Shown here: positions 42,643 to 50,935 of the stretch, piece by piece | Position numbering within the stretch: position 1 is the stretch's first letter | How the letters are laid out: the number at the start of each line of letters is the position of its first letter | Assembly: GCA_031415655.1 (NCBI GenBank) | Contig: JANOSD010000113.1 | Span: forward strand, 1-64,000 | Origin: JAKOVR01 sp031415655 | GTDB taxonomy: Bacteria; Actinomycetota; Acidimicrobiia; Acidimicrobiales; Acidimicrobilacustridaceae | Reading direction: 5' to 3' | Length of the DNA: 64,000 bases | The notes under the pieces: model-generated | Databases searched by the model: none | Seen by the model: only the letters and a program-made list of their open reading frames with translations | What the model was told of the DNA's origin: nothing | Made by a program: the position numbers and the translations under genes

Positions 42643-43638
42643 ATGCTTCCCCTCGCCGTCGACGCCATGGGCGGCGACAAGGCGCCGTCTGAAATTGTCG
42701 CCGGCGCCATTGCTGCGGTTGAGGAACTTGGGGTTCAAATCGTTTTGGTCGGGCGGCCCGACGAGATCGGTGATCCCGGACCGTGTTCGGTGATCGCGGC
42801 ATCCGAAGTGATCGCCATGGATGCCGACGCCGGCAAGAGCGTGCGCACCATGAAGGACTCGTCGCTGGTCCGCGCCGCAGAGGCCGTCCGCGACGGCAAG
42901 GCCAGCGCCATGATCAGCGCCGGCAACACTGGCGCCACCATGGCCAGCGCGCTATTGCGCATGGGGCGAATCAAAGGTGTACTGCGGCCGGCGATTGCCA
43001 CCCCGATTCCCGTACCCACCGGTGGCACCCCCACAATCCTCCTTGATGCCGGCGCCAACGCCGAGTGTCAGCCCGAATGGCTCGTACAGTTCGCGCAGAT
43101 GGGCGCGGTGTACGCCCGAGATCGTTTCGGCATTGCCCAACCCAAAGTTGGGCTGCTCTCCATCGGGGAAGAACCCACGAAGGGCAATCCCTTGGTGAAA
43201 ACAACGTTCCCGCTGCTCAACGCCGGGGACTGGATCCTCGATACCGGGGCCGAGTTCATTGGCAATGTGGAAGGCCGCGACATCATGACGCCCGATGTCG
43301 ATGTGATCGTCACCGATGGTTTCACCGGCAACGTCGCGCTCAAATCGCTCGAAGGTGGCATGAAAGCGCTGGTCACGGCGTTGTTGGAAGCGTTCGACGA
43401 AAACGCCGACACCCGTGAAGCCTCGGCCACGCTCTGGCCGGCGCTCGGCCCGCTCTACGGGCGGCTCGATCCCGAGAACACCGGAGGGGCCATGCTCCTC
43501 GGAGTGAACGGTGTGTGCGTCATCAGTCACGGCTCGTCGTCCGGCAGGGCCATCGTGAACGCCTGCCGGGTGGCCAAAGAGATGGTGGAAGGCGACGTGG
43601 TTGCGCATCTCGCCGCGGTGATCCGGCCCCAGGCCTGA
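42643..43638 (+). CDS. plsX: phosphate acyltransferase PlsX
   Basis: PlsX converts acyl-ACP to acyl-phosphate, the first step of phospholipid synthesis. The ATG at 42643 gives 331 residues starting MLPLAVDAMGGDKAPSEIV, with the family blocks SAGNTGATMASALLRMGRIKGV, LLSIGEEPTKGNPLV and TDGFTGNVALKSLEGG. It starts eight bases after rpmF, in the common rpmF-plsX-acpP-rnc order. Confidence 0.95.
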   Translation: MLPLAVDAMGGDKAPSEIVAGAIAAVEELGVQIVLVGRPDEIGDPGPCSVIAASEVIAMDADAGKSVRTMKDSSLVRAAEAVRDGKASAMISAGNTGATMASALLRMGRIKGVLRPAIATPIPVPTGGTPTILLDAGANAECQPEWLVQFAQMGAVYARDRFGIAQPKVGLLSIGEEPTKGNPLVKTTFPLLNAGDWILDTGAEFIGNVEGRDIMTPDVDVIVTDGFTGNVALKSLEGGMKALVTALLEAFDENADTREASATLWPALGPLYGRLDPENTGGAMLLGVNGVCVISHGSSSGRAIVNACRVAKEMVEGDVVAHLAAVIRPQA

Positions 43639-43667
43639 TTTTTTCACAAGCGCACAAAGTTTTCTCT

Positions 43668-43676
43668 TGGTAAGAT
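43668..43676 (+). promoter_or_regulatory. extended -10 promoter before acpP
   Basis: TGGTAAGAT matches the extended -10 form (TGnTAnnaT) exactly, in an AT-richer patch (TTTTTTCA and TTTTCTCTT upstream) that is unusual for this GC-rich window. There is no good -35, which extended -10 promoters do not need. The transcript would start near 43683 and drive acpP and rnc. Confidence 0.5.
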
Positions 43677-43680
43677 GCAC

Positions 43681-43707
43681 GATCCCGCCCGCGGGTCGGG
43701 CGGGATC
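43681..43707 (+). promoter_or_regulatory. 11-bp inverted repeat, acpP leader hairpin
   Basis: GATCCCGCCCG and CGGGCGGGATC are perfect 11-base arms around a five-base loop, directly at the predicted acpP transcript start. No T-run follows, so it is unlikely to be a plain terminator; it may stabilise the very abundant acpP messenger or end plsX transcription by other means. Confidence 0.5.
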
Positions 43708-43766
43708 GTCTGCCCCGATCCCGGCTTCTCCGCTTTGTTGTTCCCCGTCAGGGTGAAAGGACTCCC

Positions 43767-44057
43767 ATGCCCGCAGAAACCCACGTGAACCAAGGTCCAC
43801 TCGACCGTCAGGGCGTGCTCGACCTCATCCGCGACCGCCTGGCCGACATCCTCGAAATCGAGCCGGGCTCGATCAACGAGGGCGATTCCTTCAAAGACGA
43901 CCTCGATGCCGACTCGCTGGCCCTGATTGAACTGGTCGAGGCTCTCGAAGAAGAGTTGGGCGAGCGCACGGTGGGATTTCGTATTGAGGATGAAGACCTC
44001 AACGACCTCAAGACCATCCGGGACGCCGTCGACTACGTGCTCGCCAAGCAGGACTGA
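43767..44057 (+). CDS. acpP: acyl carrier protein
   Basis: The 96-residue product is an acyl carrier protein; the phosphopantetheine serine is in DADSLALIELVEALE. It is acidic with the usual four-helix pattern. The N terminus is about 15 residues longer than E. coli AcpP. It lies in the plsX-acpP-rnc order without fabD/fabF genes, which must be elsewhere. It appears to have its own promoter and leader. Confidence 0.95.
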   Translation: MPAETHVNQGPLDRQGVLDLIRDRLADILEIEPGSINEGDSFKDDLDADSLALIELVEALEEELGERTVGFRIEDEDLNDLKTIRDAVDYVLAKQD

Positions 44058-44153
44058 TCGGCATCCCGCCGAGTTCACCCGGAGTGCACCATCGCTTCAC
44101 GCAACGAACCGCCTCGTCATGACCCGGCACGCGCCGACGGTGCCGACAACCTC

Positions 44154-44897
44154 GTGGCCCAACTCGGGTACGTGTTTGTCGACCGCGCGCTGCTCTCACT
44201 CGCCCTCACCCATCGGTCGTGGTGCTCGGAACACGCGGGCTACCCATCCAATGAGCGGCTCGAGTTCCTCGGAGATTCGGTGCTGGGCCTGGCCGTCACG
44301 CACTGCATCTACCACACCTATCCGGACATGCCCGAGGGTGAGCTGGCCAAGTTGCGGGCCACGGTCGTGAGCGCGGCCACACTTTCGGAGATCGCTGCCG
44401 ACCTCGATCTTGGGGTCATCGTGCGCCTGGGCAAGGGAGAAGATTCCTCGGGAGGCCGCGAAAAAGGGTCGATCTTGGCCGACGCCCTCGAAGCGGTAGT
44501 GGGTGCCGTCTACCTCGACGGCGGGTGGGATGCCGTGCATCCATTCGTCGCCCAGTTGATGGGAGAGCGGATCGTCGATGCCGTTGAAGCCGGTCCCGGT
44601 GGCCACGATCACAAGACCCAGCTCCAAGAACTGGTTGCTCGCCAGTTCGACGACCTCCCGGCCTATGACCTCACCGACGAGGGCCCCGATCATGACAAAC
44701 GGTTCTACGCCGACGTCCGAATCGGCGGCACGGTGTACGGCCATGGCGAGGGTCGGTCCAAGAAACAAGCAGAGCAGGAGGCCGCTCAGGCGGCCCTGGC
44801 ATCGCTCGTGGCGTTCGAGGCCTCGTCCGATGAGCTCGATCTCGAATCCGGTGCGACGCCCCTGCGTCGCCTTCACAGTGGGAACGTAGATGCCTGA
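44154..44897 (+). CDS. rnc: ribonuclease III
   Basis: RNase III cleaves double-stranded RNA in rRNA and mRNA processing. From the GTG at 44154 the product is 247 residues, with the catalytic signature NERLEFLGDSVLGLAV, the second acidic site in ADALEAVVGAVYLDGG and a C-terminal double-stranded RNA-binding domain (DHKTQLQELVARQF, GEGRSKKQAEQEAAQAAL). The N terminus before LGYVFVD is only two residues, shorter than usual; no other start codon lies in frame nearby. It overlaps mutM by eight bases. Confidence 0.93.
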   Translation: MAQLGYVFVDRALLSLALTHRSWCSEHAGYPSNERLEFLGDSVLGLAVTHCIYHTYPDMPEGELAKLRATVVSAATLSEIAADLDLGVIVRLGKGEDSSGGREKGSILADALEAVVGAVYLDGGWDAVHPFVAQLMGERIVDAVEAGPGGHDHKTQLQELVARQFDDLPAYDLTDEGPDHDKRFYADVRIGGTVYGHGEGRSKKQAEQEAAQAALASLVAFEASSDELDLESGATPLRRLHSGNVDA

Positions 44898-45726
44898 ATT
44901 GCCCGAAGTTGAGACCATTCGTCGTGAGCTTGATCGTGAGGTGGGCGGCCGAAAGATCAAGGCGGTGGAGGTCACGAACAGTCGGTCGATCCGCCGTCAC
45001 TCCAACAAGAAGCAGTTCACCTCTCGTCTCGAAGGCGTGAAGATCAAGAACGTCCAGCGCAAGGGCAAGTACCTCATCGTCAACCTCGATTCCGGCGACA
45101 TCTTGGTGATTCACCTCGGGATGAGCGGCCAACTATTGCGACACGCCACCAAGGACCCGCTCGATAAACACAACCACGTCACGATCAGCTTCACCCAGGG
45201 CCCGCAGATTCGTTTCGTCGATCCTCGTACCTTTGGCGAGATGTTCGTCACCACCCCCGACGAACTCAATGCCACGGTGGAGGAGTTGGCCCATCTCGGC
45301 ATGGACCCCGTCGACCAGCCCGTTTCGTGGGTGGTGTTCGGTCGTTTGCTCCACAGCCATCAGCTCAAGCTCAAGACCTTCCTCATGGATCAGTCGATCA
45401 TCGCCGGCCTTGGCAACATCTACAGCGATGAGATTCTGTGGCACGCCGGGTTGCGTTACGACCGGCTCTCCAACGAACTGTCCAGTCAAGAGATCCGGCG
45501 GCTGTACCGCTCGGTGGTGGAGACGTTGCACGAGGCGATCAAACACGGTGGATCTACCCTCAGCGATCAGCAGTACGTGAACATCTCCGGCAAGCCGGGC
45601 GGTTACCAGCAGTTCCACGAGGTCTACGACCGCGACAAGCTGGCTTGTCGACGCTGTCGAGCAGTGGTCACCAAGGCCAAGTTCCAGAGCCGCACCACCT
45701 ACTACTGCGAAGAGTGCCAGATCTGA
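44890..45726 (+). CDS. mutM: formamidopyrimidine-DNA glycosylase
   Basis: Fpg/MutM excises oxidised purines and nicks the DNA. The 278-residue protein keeps the catalytic PELPEVETIRR N terminus (Pro2, Glu3), the lysine in RKGKYLIV, GLGNIYSDEILW and the C-terminal zinc finger CRRC...CEEC. The rnc-mutM-smc order matches actinobacteria, with one extra gene inserted before smc here. Confidence 0.95.
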   Translation: MPELPEVETIRRELDREVGGRKIKAVEVTNSRSIRRHSNKKQFTSRLEGVKIKNVQRKGKYLIVNLDSGDILVIHLGMSGQLLRHATKDPLDKHNHVTISFTQGPQIRFVDPRTFGEMFVTTPDELNATVEELAHLGMDPVDQPVSWVVFGRLLHSHQLKLKTFLMDQSIIAGLGNIYSDEILWHAGLRYDRLSNELSSQEIRRLYRSVVETLHEAIKHGGSTLSDQQYVNISGKPGGYQQFHEVYDRDKLACRRCRAVVTKAKFQSRTTYYCEECQI

Positions 45727-45734
45727 CCCCACCC

Positions 45735-45785
45735 GGTTTTGGTAGGGGAGACGCATCAATTTTGATGCGTCTCCCCTACCAAAAA
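45735..45785. repeat. near-perfect inverted repeat of about 25 bp per arm
   Basis: Arms GGTTTTGGTAGGGGAGACGC(...) at 45735-45757 and its complement ending TACCAAAAACC pair almost perfectly, with one extra A, around a tiny A/T loop at 45757-45764. The T-run precedes and the A-run follows the stem, opposite to an intrinsic terminator on either strand. It spans the ATG (45765) of the next gene. No second copy is seen in the window. Confidence 0.85.
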
Positions 45786-47021
45786 CCGTCGGGGAGGGGT
45801 CGACTGGCTCGTCCTGGACGTAGCTGGCCTGGACGTAGCTGGCCTGGACGTAGCCGGCCCGGACGCCTTCTTGGCGCCGGAGCAGCGATTGCGGTCGGGC
45901 TGGCGGCGGTTGCGTGTGCCGGGACGGAAGTGACGCTCGGACCGGGCGGTTCCGCATCGGTGGTGCCACCGGCCACGACCGTTGTGCCGCCGTTTGCGTG
46001 CGCCCGCCCGCAAGTAACGGGCAGTGGCCATCCGTATTACGGTGCCGGGAACCTCGACGAGCTTCTCGGCGAGGTGCCCGTGGTGGTCGAGGCCGAGATC
46101 CTCGCCGAAGGGCCCTCAGTGGATCATGCCGGCGGTTCCGGCCAACGAACGCCGCTCGACGTTCGTGTTATTGATCGGCTCCACGGGCAAGTTTCCGATC
46201 GCATCACTGTGTATCGAGCGGAAACTCCCGACGGCATCACCGGAGAAGATGGGCGCCGCTATCCCGGCGCTTGGGGCTCGGGGGCCTGGCCGTGTCCGGG
46301 GGAGCGTTGGGTGCTTTTCCTGGCGGAATGGCCCGATCAAGGGCCCGAGTATCACCTCGACGGGTGGGGCAATTCCGCCCGCATCGGCGCTGATGGTCAA
46401 ATCGAACGTGAGCACTCGGTGTTGGGCCCGCTCTGGGACGCACCGGCGCGGGCACTCGATATCGAGGCGTTGCGGGACGCGGTGAGACGCTCGTCAACCC
46501 GGGCCGGTGAAGGCCGGGTGCGACTCCTGCACGAGATCGACGGCGAGGCCCGAGCGGTCACCAAGCTCCTCGAGGGGGCACCCGTTCCTTGGCTGGCGGT
46601 GCTCCCGATGCCAGGTAGTGGCGACAGTGAGATGGGCGATCGCGGGCAGTTGGAGGTGCAGGGGGCGATATCCGACGGGTTGTTGTTCCGTTGGGTACGG
46701 AGCGATTCCAACACCGTGGGCCAAGCCGTGGCCACCCCCGCCGACCTGCGCCGGGTAGAAACCGGCACGGTCTGGTGGACTGGGCCGTTCACCGACGGGC
46801 AGGGGAGCGGGTCGTCGACCCACGCCGCCGGTGAAACACCGAGCCGGGGCACGGTCTGGGGCCTGGTACCCGCCGACTCCGTCACCGTGACCGTCACCAC
46901 GTCGACGGATTTCGCGTCCGTACGACCGGTGCCGTTGCCCGGATCGACCACCCTCGCCGCATTTGCGGTCCATGTGGACGGTGCCGAACTCGGTGCAGAC
47001 GTCGTGTCGTCGCCAGCATGA
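45765..47021 (+). CDS. probable secreted lipoprotein of unknown function
   Basis: The 418-residue frame begins MRLPYQKPSG within the inverted repeat. A Gly-Arg-Ser-Trp-Pro repeat follows (three 15-bp DNA units at 45813-45857), then a hydrophobic segment LLGAGAAIAVGLAAVAC, consistent with a lipoprotein signal. The mature part is Gly/Pro/Asp-rich, with a segment resembling secreted actinobacterial proteins of unknown role (EVPVVVEAEILAEGPSVDH, RTPLDVRVIDRLHG, CPGERWVLFLAEWP). The true start could be later, since the first 25 residues look repetitive. I do not recognise a family. It separates mutM from smc. Confidence 0.6.
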   Translation: MRLPYQKPSGRGRLARPGRSWPGRSWPGRSRPGRLLGAGAAIAVGLAAVACAGTEVTLGPGGSASVVPPATTVVPPFACARPQVTGSGHPYYGAGNLDELLGEVPVVVEAEILAEGPSVDHAGGSGQRTPLDVRVIDRLHGQVSDRITVYRAETPDGITGEDGRRYPGAWGSGAWPCPGERWVLFLAEWPDQGPEYHLDGWGNSARIGADGQIEREHSVLGPLWDAPARALDIEALRDAVRRSSTRAGEGRVRLLHEIDGEARAVTKLLEGAPVPWLAVLPMPGSGDSEMGDRGQLEVQGAISDGLLFRWVRSDSNTVGQAVATPADLRRVETGTVWWTGPFTDGQGSGSSTHAAGETPSRGTVWGLVPADSVTVTVTTSTDFASVRPVPLPGSTTLAAFAVHVDGAELGADVVSSPA

Positions 47022-47219
47022 AATAGCGGCAGGTCAGGCGTTTCCGTCACGACTTCCCCCATCGCTGACTTTCAAGGAGGATTTCTTTGGGATTCCCACA
47101 GAAATCCTTCTCCAAACAACGGTCTGATCGCTCGCCCTCGAACGGTGGGAGAACGGGGTGCGGAAGTCGATTGGTCGCCGGCATGAGGTCGCCGGCATGA
47201 GACAGCGGCAGTTCAGGCG
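47011..47219. repeat. pair of 30-bp direct repeats at gene end and in spacer
   Basis: 47011-47040 and 47190-47219 match at 26 of 30 bases; the first covers the lipoprotein stop codon. The string GTCGCCGGCATGA is also doubled just before the second copy (47174-47200). This suggests a local duplication of the gene's 3' end. Confidence 0.75.
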
Positions 47220-47390
47220 CTATGACCTCAGGATTGGGCCGTGGCTACTAGGGTCGGCTGGTCGAACGGAGCGGCCATTGCGTCGCGCCCTGGACCCGCT
47301 TCATTGTCGGTCGACAACAGTGTCGCAGTCGTAGTCCCGTAGTTGCAGTCCCGTAGTTGCAGGCCCCGTAGTCCCACTTCCGGAGTTGTG
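47022..47390. other. spacer before smc with palindrome and repeats
   Basis: This 369-base gap holds a cruciform-like palindrome at 47079-47107 (GGATTTCT, inner TGGGA/TCCCA, AGAAATCC), the direct repeat described separately, and two 14-bp tandem units (GTCCCGTAGTTGCA, 47334-47361) directly before smc. I see no coding frame with support and no convincing promoter. Confidence 0.6.
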
Positions 47391-50300
47391 GTGTACCTCA
47401 AAGCGCTCACCCTCAAGGGTTTCAAGTCGTTTGCCGAGCCCGCCACGCTCGCCCTCGAACCCGGCGTCACCGTGGTGGTCGGGCCCAACGGCAGCGGCAA
47501 GAGCAACGTGGTCGACGCCATCGCCTGGGTGCTCGGTGCCCAAGCCCCCTCTGCCGTTCGATCCGGAAAGATGGACGACGTCATCTTTGCCGGCACCTCC
47601 AACCGGGCGGCGCTCGGCCGAGCCGAGGTGTCGTTGGTGATCGACAATACGTCGGGGCTCTTGCCGATCGAGTTCACCGAGGTCACGATCACCCGCACGC
47701 TGTTCCGCACCGGCGAGTCGGAGTATTCGCTCAACGGTGTGCCCTGCCGATTGATGGACATTCAGGATCTCCTCTCCGACTCGGGTGTCGGGCGTCAGCA
47801 GCACATCATCATCAGCCAGGGCCAAATCGATGCCGTGCTCAACGCTCGCCCGGAAGACCGACGTGCGGTGATCGAAGAAGCGGCCGGCGTCCTGAAATAC
47901 CGCAAACGCAAAGAGAAGAGCGAACGTCGGCTCGACGCCACCGAAGCCAGCCTGACACGCCTGCAAGACCTCCTCCGCGAAGTGCGTCGCCAACTGCGTC
48001 CGTTAGAACGCCAAGCCAACGATGCTCGCCGCCATGGAGCGGTGGTGGCCGAGCTCACCGCGCTGCGTATTTACGTGGCGGGTCGGGAACTCGCCGCCCT
48101 TCGCGCCCGGCTCGACGGGTCGCAAGTCAAACGCGTCGATCTGGTGGCCCAGGAAGCCAAGCTGCGCGCCACGCTCGGCGAACTCGACACCCAGGTGATG
48201 GCGACCGAATCAAAACTCACCGCCATGGGCGGTGACGACCTCGGCGACGACCTCGCCGCGTTCGAATCGCTGTATGAAAAGGGTCGCGGCTACGTGAACC
48301 TGCTCGCCGAGCGCAAACGCGGCATCGAGCGGGAGCGCGGTGCGTCGATGAACCAGGCGGTCGTGGCCACCCTCGAAGCCGAAGCCGCGCAACTCACCTC
48401 CGAGCTGGCCGAAACAGTGGCGGAGGCCGAAAAACTGGCGCCTGATGGCGAGAGGCTGGCCGCCGCTGAAACCGATTTGGCCACCCAACGAGCGGCCTTC
48501 GAGATCGACTGGGCCGAGGGTGTGGCCGCTCCCACCGGCGATGCCGCCGAGATCCGCGGCGAGCTGGTGGCCTTGCGGGGCGCCGCTGAACGGGGCCGCA
48601 ACGAGTTGGCCCGCGTGCAACGACGGTTAGAAGGCCTCGACGAGAAACAGGCCCGCCTCGCCGCCGAAGCCGATCGTCTTCGCCTCGAGTTGGCCGAGGC
48701 GGAACAATCAGAGCTTCCGCTGGTGGCATCGCTCGACGGGGCCGAACAAGCCCGGGTGGAGGCAGAAACGGCGGTCGCGTCGGCGGCCGAAGTGGTGCGC
48801 GCTGCCGAGTCCGACCACCATGCCTGGGTCGCTCGAGCCGAAGCCCTGGCGTTGGCCCTCGACGAGGCTCGTGCCAAGGCCGGGGCCGAACGGCTCGCCG
48901 GCGTCAGCGGCGTTCTGGGCACGGTGCTTGATCTCGTGGAGGTCGATGCCGGATGGGAAGTCGCCTTCGAAGCCGCCGTGGGTGAAGCCCTCGCCGCCGT
49001 GGTGGTGGCCGATGTGGCCTCCGCCCGCCAGGCGCTCGGAGCCCTCGCCGCCGACTCGGTGAGTGGCGCCGTCCTTGCGCTCGATGCCACCCGGCGTCAC
49101 GCCCTCATCCCCGCCGGCGTGGGCGACCCCGTCCGACGGCATGTGCGGGCACGATCGGGCGACGGGCAAGCATCGGTCGACCGATTGCTCGACTCGTTGC
49201 TGGCGGGGGCCGTCGCCGTGGACGGGCCGTGGACCGATGCGGTCGATGCGGCATTGGCCCACCCGGACGCCGTCGTGGTCACCCTCGATGGCAACCGGTT
49301 TGGCCCCTCGGGTTGGCGTCTTGGCAGCGGGGGAGCCGGGGCCACGGGTGCGGCGCTCGACGAGGCGCTGCAGCGATCATCCGACACTGCGGGGGCGGTC
49401 GAGGTGGCCCACCGTCGCGACGTGGAAGCTCGTGCCGCGCTCGACGAAGCCAAACGAGTGGAGCACGATCTCTCGCGAGAGCTCGATGCCAACGACGGCC
49501 TGCTGTCCGCTGCCGGCGATGGTTTGCAGCGGGTGGAGACCGACCGTCGCGATGCCGCCACCGAAGCCGATGGGCAACGGGTGCACCTGGGGGAATTGCA
49601 AGAGCGCATCGACCGGGAACTGGCTCGCATCGCCGAGCTGGAAGTGTTGCTTCCTACGTTGGAGGCAGCTGAACTCGACACCCTCGAACGGGGCCGAGCG
49701 ATGGGCGCGTCGCGTGCTCGCCTCGACGAACAAGCGGCCATGGTGGGAGCCCTACGGTCCGACCTCGACGTGCGATCGGTCGGCGTGCTCGACCGGCGCC
49801 AGTTCCTCGAGCGGCGCCTGGCCGAAATTGAAGTTCGCCTGGAAGAACACGCCGTCGAGCGAGTCGAGGTAGAGCGCCGCCGCATGGAGCTCGAACGTCG
49901 GCTGGTTGCGGTCGATCGCCTCGCCACCTTCACCGCCGCCCGTGTGGCCGAAGCCGAGGTGGTGCTCATCGACCTGCGGGAACGGCGGCGGCGGCAGTCC
50001 GAAGCCGCCCGTGCGGTGGCGGCGCAGCTCGATGTGCTCCGCAAAGATCGCGCCGCCAACGAACGATCGCTCGGCGAAGTCCGTGAACGGTTGCAGCGGG
50101 TTGAGCTTGACGACGCCGAAACCAACCTCCGTGTCGAGACCGCAGTGGAAGCCCTTCGTCGCGACCTCGACACCGAACCCGAGGTGGCGATGGCAGCCGA
50201 GGTGCCGTTGCTGGTGGAGGGCGTTTCGCCTCCGAACCGGCTTCGGGAACTCGAACGCGAACTGCGACTGATGGGGCCGATCAACCCGATGGCCCTGGAG

Positions 50301-50885
50301 GAGTTCGAGGCGCTGCAGGAACGTCACGAGTTCGTGACCAAGCAGTTGGAAGACGTGAAGGAGTCGCGTCGGGAGCTGCACAAGATCATCCGGGCGATCG
50401 ACGAAGAGATCGTGCAAGTGTTCGCAGGGGCCTTTGCCGACGTGTCCCAGAACTTCGAACACCTTTTCACCACCTTGTTCCCGGGCGGCACCGGTCGGCT
50501 CAAACTCACGACCCCCGACGATCTGCTCAACACGGGCATCGAGGTGGAGGCCAAGCCGTCGGGCAAGAACGTCAAAAAACTCTCCCTGCTTTCCGGTGGC
50601 GAGCGGTCGCTCACGGCACTCGCCTACCTCTTCGCGGTGTTCCGTAGTCGGCCTTCGCCGTTCTACGTGATGGACGAAGTGGAGGCCGCCCTCGATGACG
50701 TCAACCTCCATCGATTCCTTGGGCTCGTCGACGAGTTCCGGAAGGAGGCGCAGTTGTTGATCGTGAGCCATCAGAAACGCACGATGGAGTGTGCCGACGT
50801 GCTCTACGGCGTCACCATGCAGCCGGGTGGATCGTCGAAGGTTGTCAGTGAGAAGGCGTCGACGGCCATCGCCAACGCCGGCTGA
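47391..50885 (+). CDS. smc: chromosome partition protein SMC
   Basis: SMC is the ATPase core of the condensin that compacts and separates chromosomes. Starting at GTG 47391 (GGAG five bases upstream) the product is 1164 residues: Walker A GPNGSGKSN (31-39), Q-loop region, long coiled coils, a hinge around residues 504-650 (GVLGTVLDLVEVDAGWEVAF, DGNRFGPSGWRLG), the signature LSGGERSLTALAY and Walker B PFYVMDEVEAALDD near the C terminus. Length and domains are normal. ftsY follows, after an inserted block of seven other genes. Confidence 0.96.
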   Translation: MYLKALTLKGFKSFAEPATLALEPGVTVVVGPNGSGKSNVVDAIAWVLGAQAPSAVRSGKMDDVIFAGTSNRAALGRAEVSLVIDNTSGLLPIEFTEVTITRTLFRTGESEYSLNGVPCRLMDIQDLLSDSGVGRQQHIIISQGQIDAVLNARPEDRRAVIEEAAGVLKYRKRKEKSERRLDATEASLTRLQDLLREVRRQLRPLERQANDARRHGAVVAELTALRIYVAGRELAALRARLDGSQVKRVDLVAQEAKLRATLGELDTQVMATESKLTAMGGDDLGDDLAAFESLYEKGRGYVNLLAERKRGIERERGASMNQAVVATLEAEAAQLTSELAETVAEAEKLAPDGERLAAAETDLATQRAAFEIDWAEGVAAPTGDAAEIRGELVALRGAAERGRNELARVQRRLEGLDEKQARLAAEADRLRLELAEAEQSELPLVASLDGAEQARVEAETAVASAAEVVRAAESDHHAWVARAEALALALDEARAKAGAERLAGVSGVLGTVLDLVEVDAGWEVAFEAAVGEALAAVVVADVASARQALGALAADSVSGAVLALDATRRHALIPAGVGDPVRRHVRARSGDGQASVDRLLDSLLAGAVAVDGPWTDAVDAALAHPDAVVVTLDGNRFGPSGWRLGSGGAGATGAALDEALQRSSDTAGAVEVAHRRDVEARAALDEAKRVEHDLSRELDANDGLLSAAGDGLQRVETDRRDAATEADGQRVHLGELQERIDRELARIAELEVLLPTLEAAELDTLERGRAMGASRARLDEQAAMVGALRSDLDVRSVGVLDRRQFLERRLAEIEVRLEEHAVERVEVERRRMELERRLVAVDRLATFTAARVAEAEVVLIDLRERRRRQSEAARAVAAQLDVLRKDRAANERSLGEVRERLQRVELDDAETNLRVETAVEALRRDLDTEPEVAMAAEVPLLVEGVSPPNRLRELERELRLMGPINPMALEEFEALQERHEFVTKQLEDVKESRRELHKIIRAIDEEIVQVFAGAFADVSQNFEHLFTTLFPGGTGRLKLTTPDDLLNTGIEVEAKPSGKNVKKLSLLSGGERSLTALAYLFAVFRSRPSPFYVMDEVEAALDDVNLHRFLGLVDEFRKEAQLLIVSHQKRTMECADVLYGVTMQPGGSSKVVSEKASTAIANAG

Positions 50886-50935
50886 TCCCACCGGTTGTTC
50901 GATCGGCTGATCCTTGGTATTCCCTGCCGCGGCTC

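Noticed and set aside
43681..43707. Hairpin taken as the plsX intrinsic terminator
   Set aside because: No T-run follows, and an extended -10 promoter lies directly upstream, so a leader hairpin fits better.
45735..45785. Inverted repeat taken as the mutM terminator
   Set aside because: The A-run follows and the T-run precedes the stem, the reverse of an intrinsic terminator on both strands.
49097..50284. A 395-residue minus-strand frame inside smc
   Set aside because: It is Ser/Arg-rich low-complexity, typical of an antisense shadow of a coiled coil; smc is clear.
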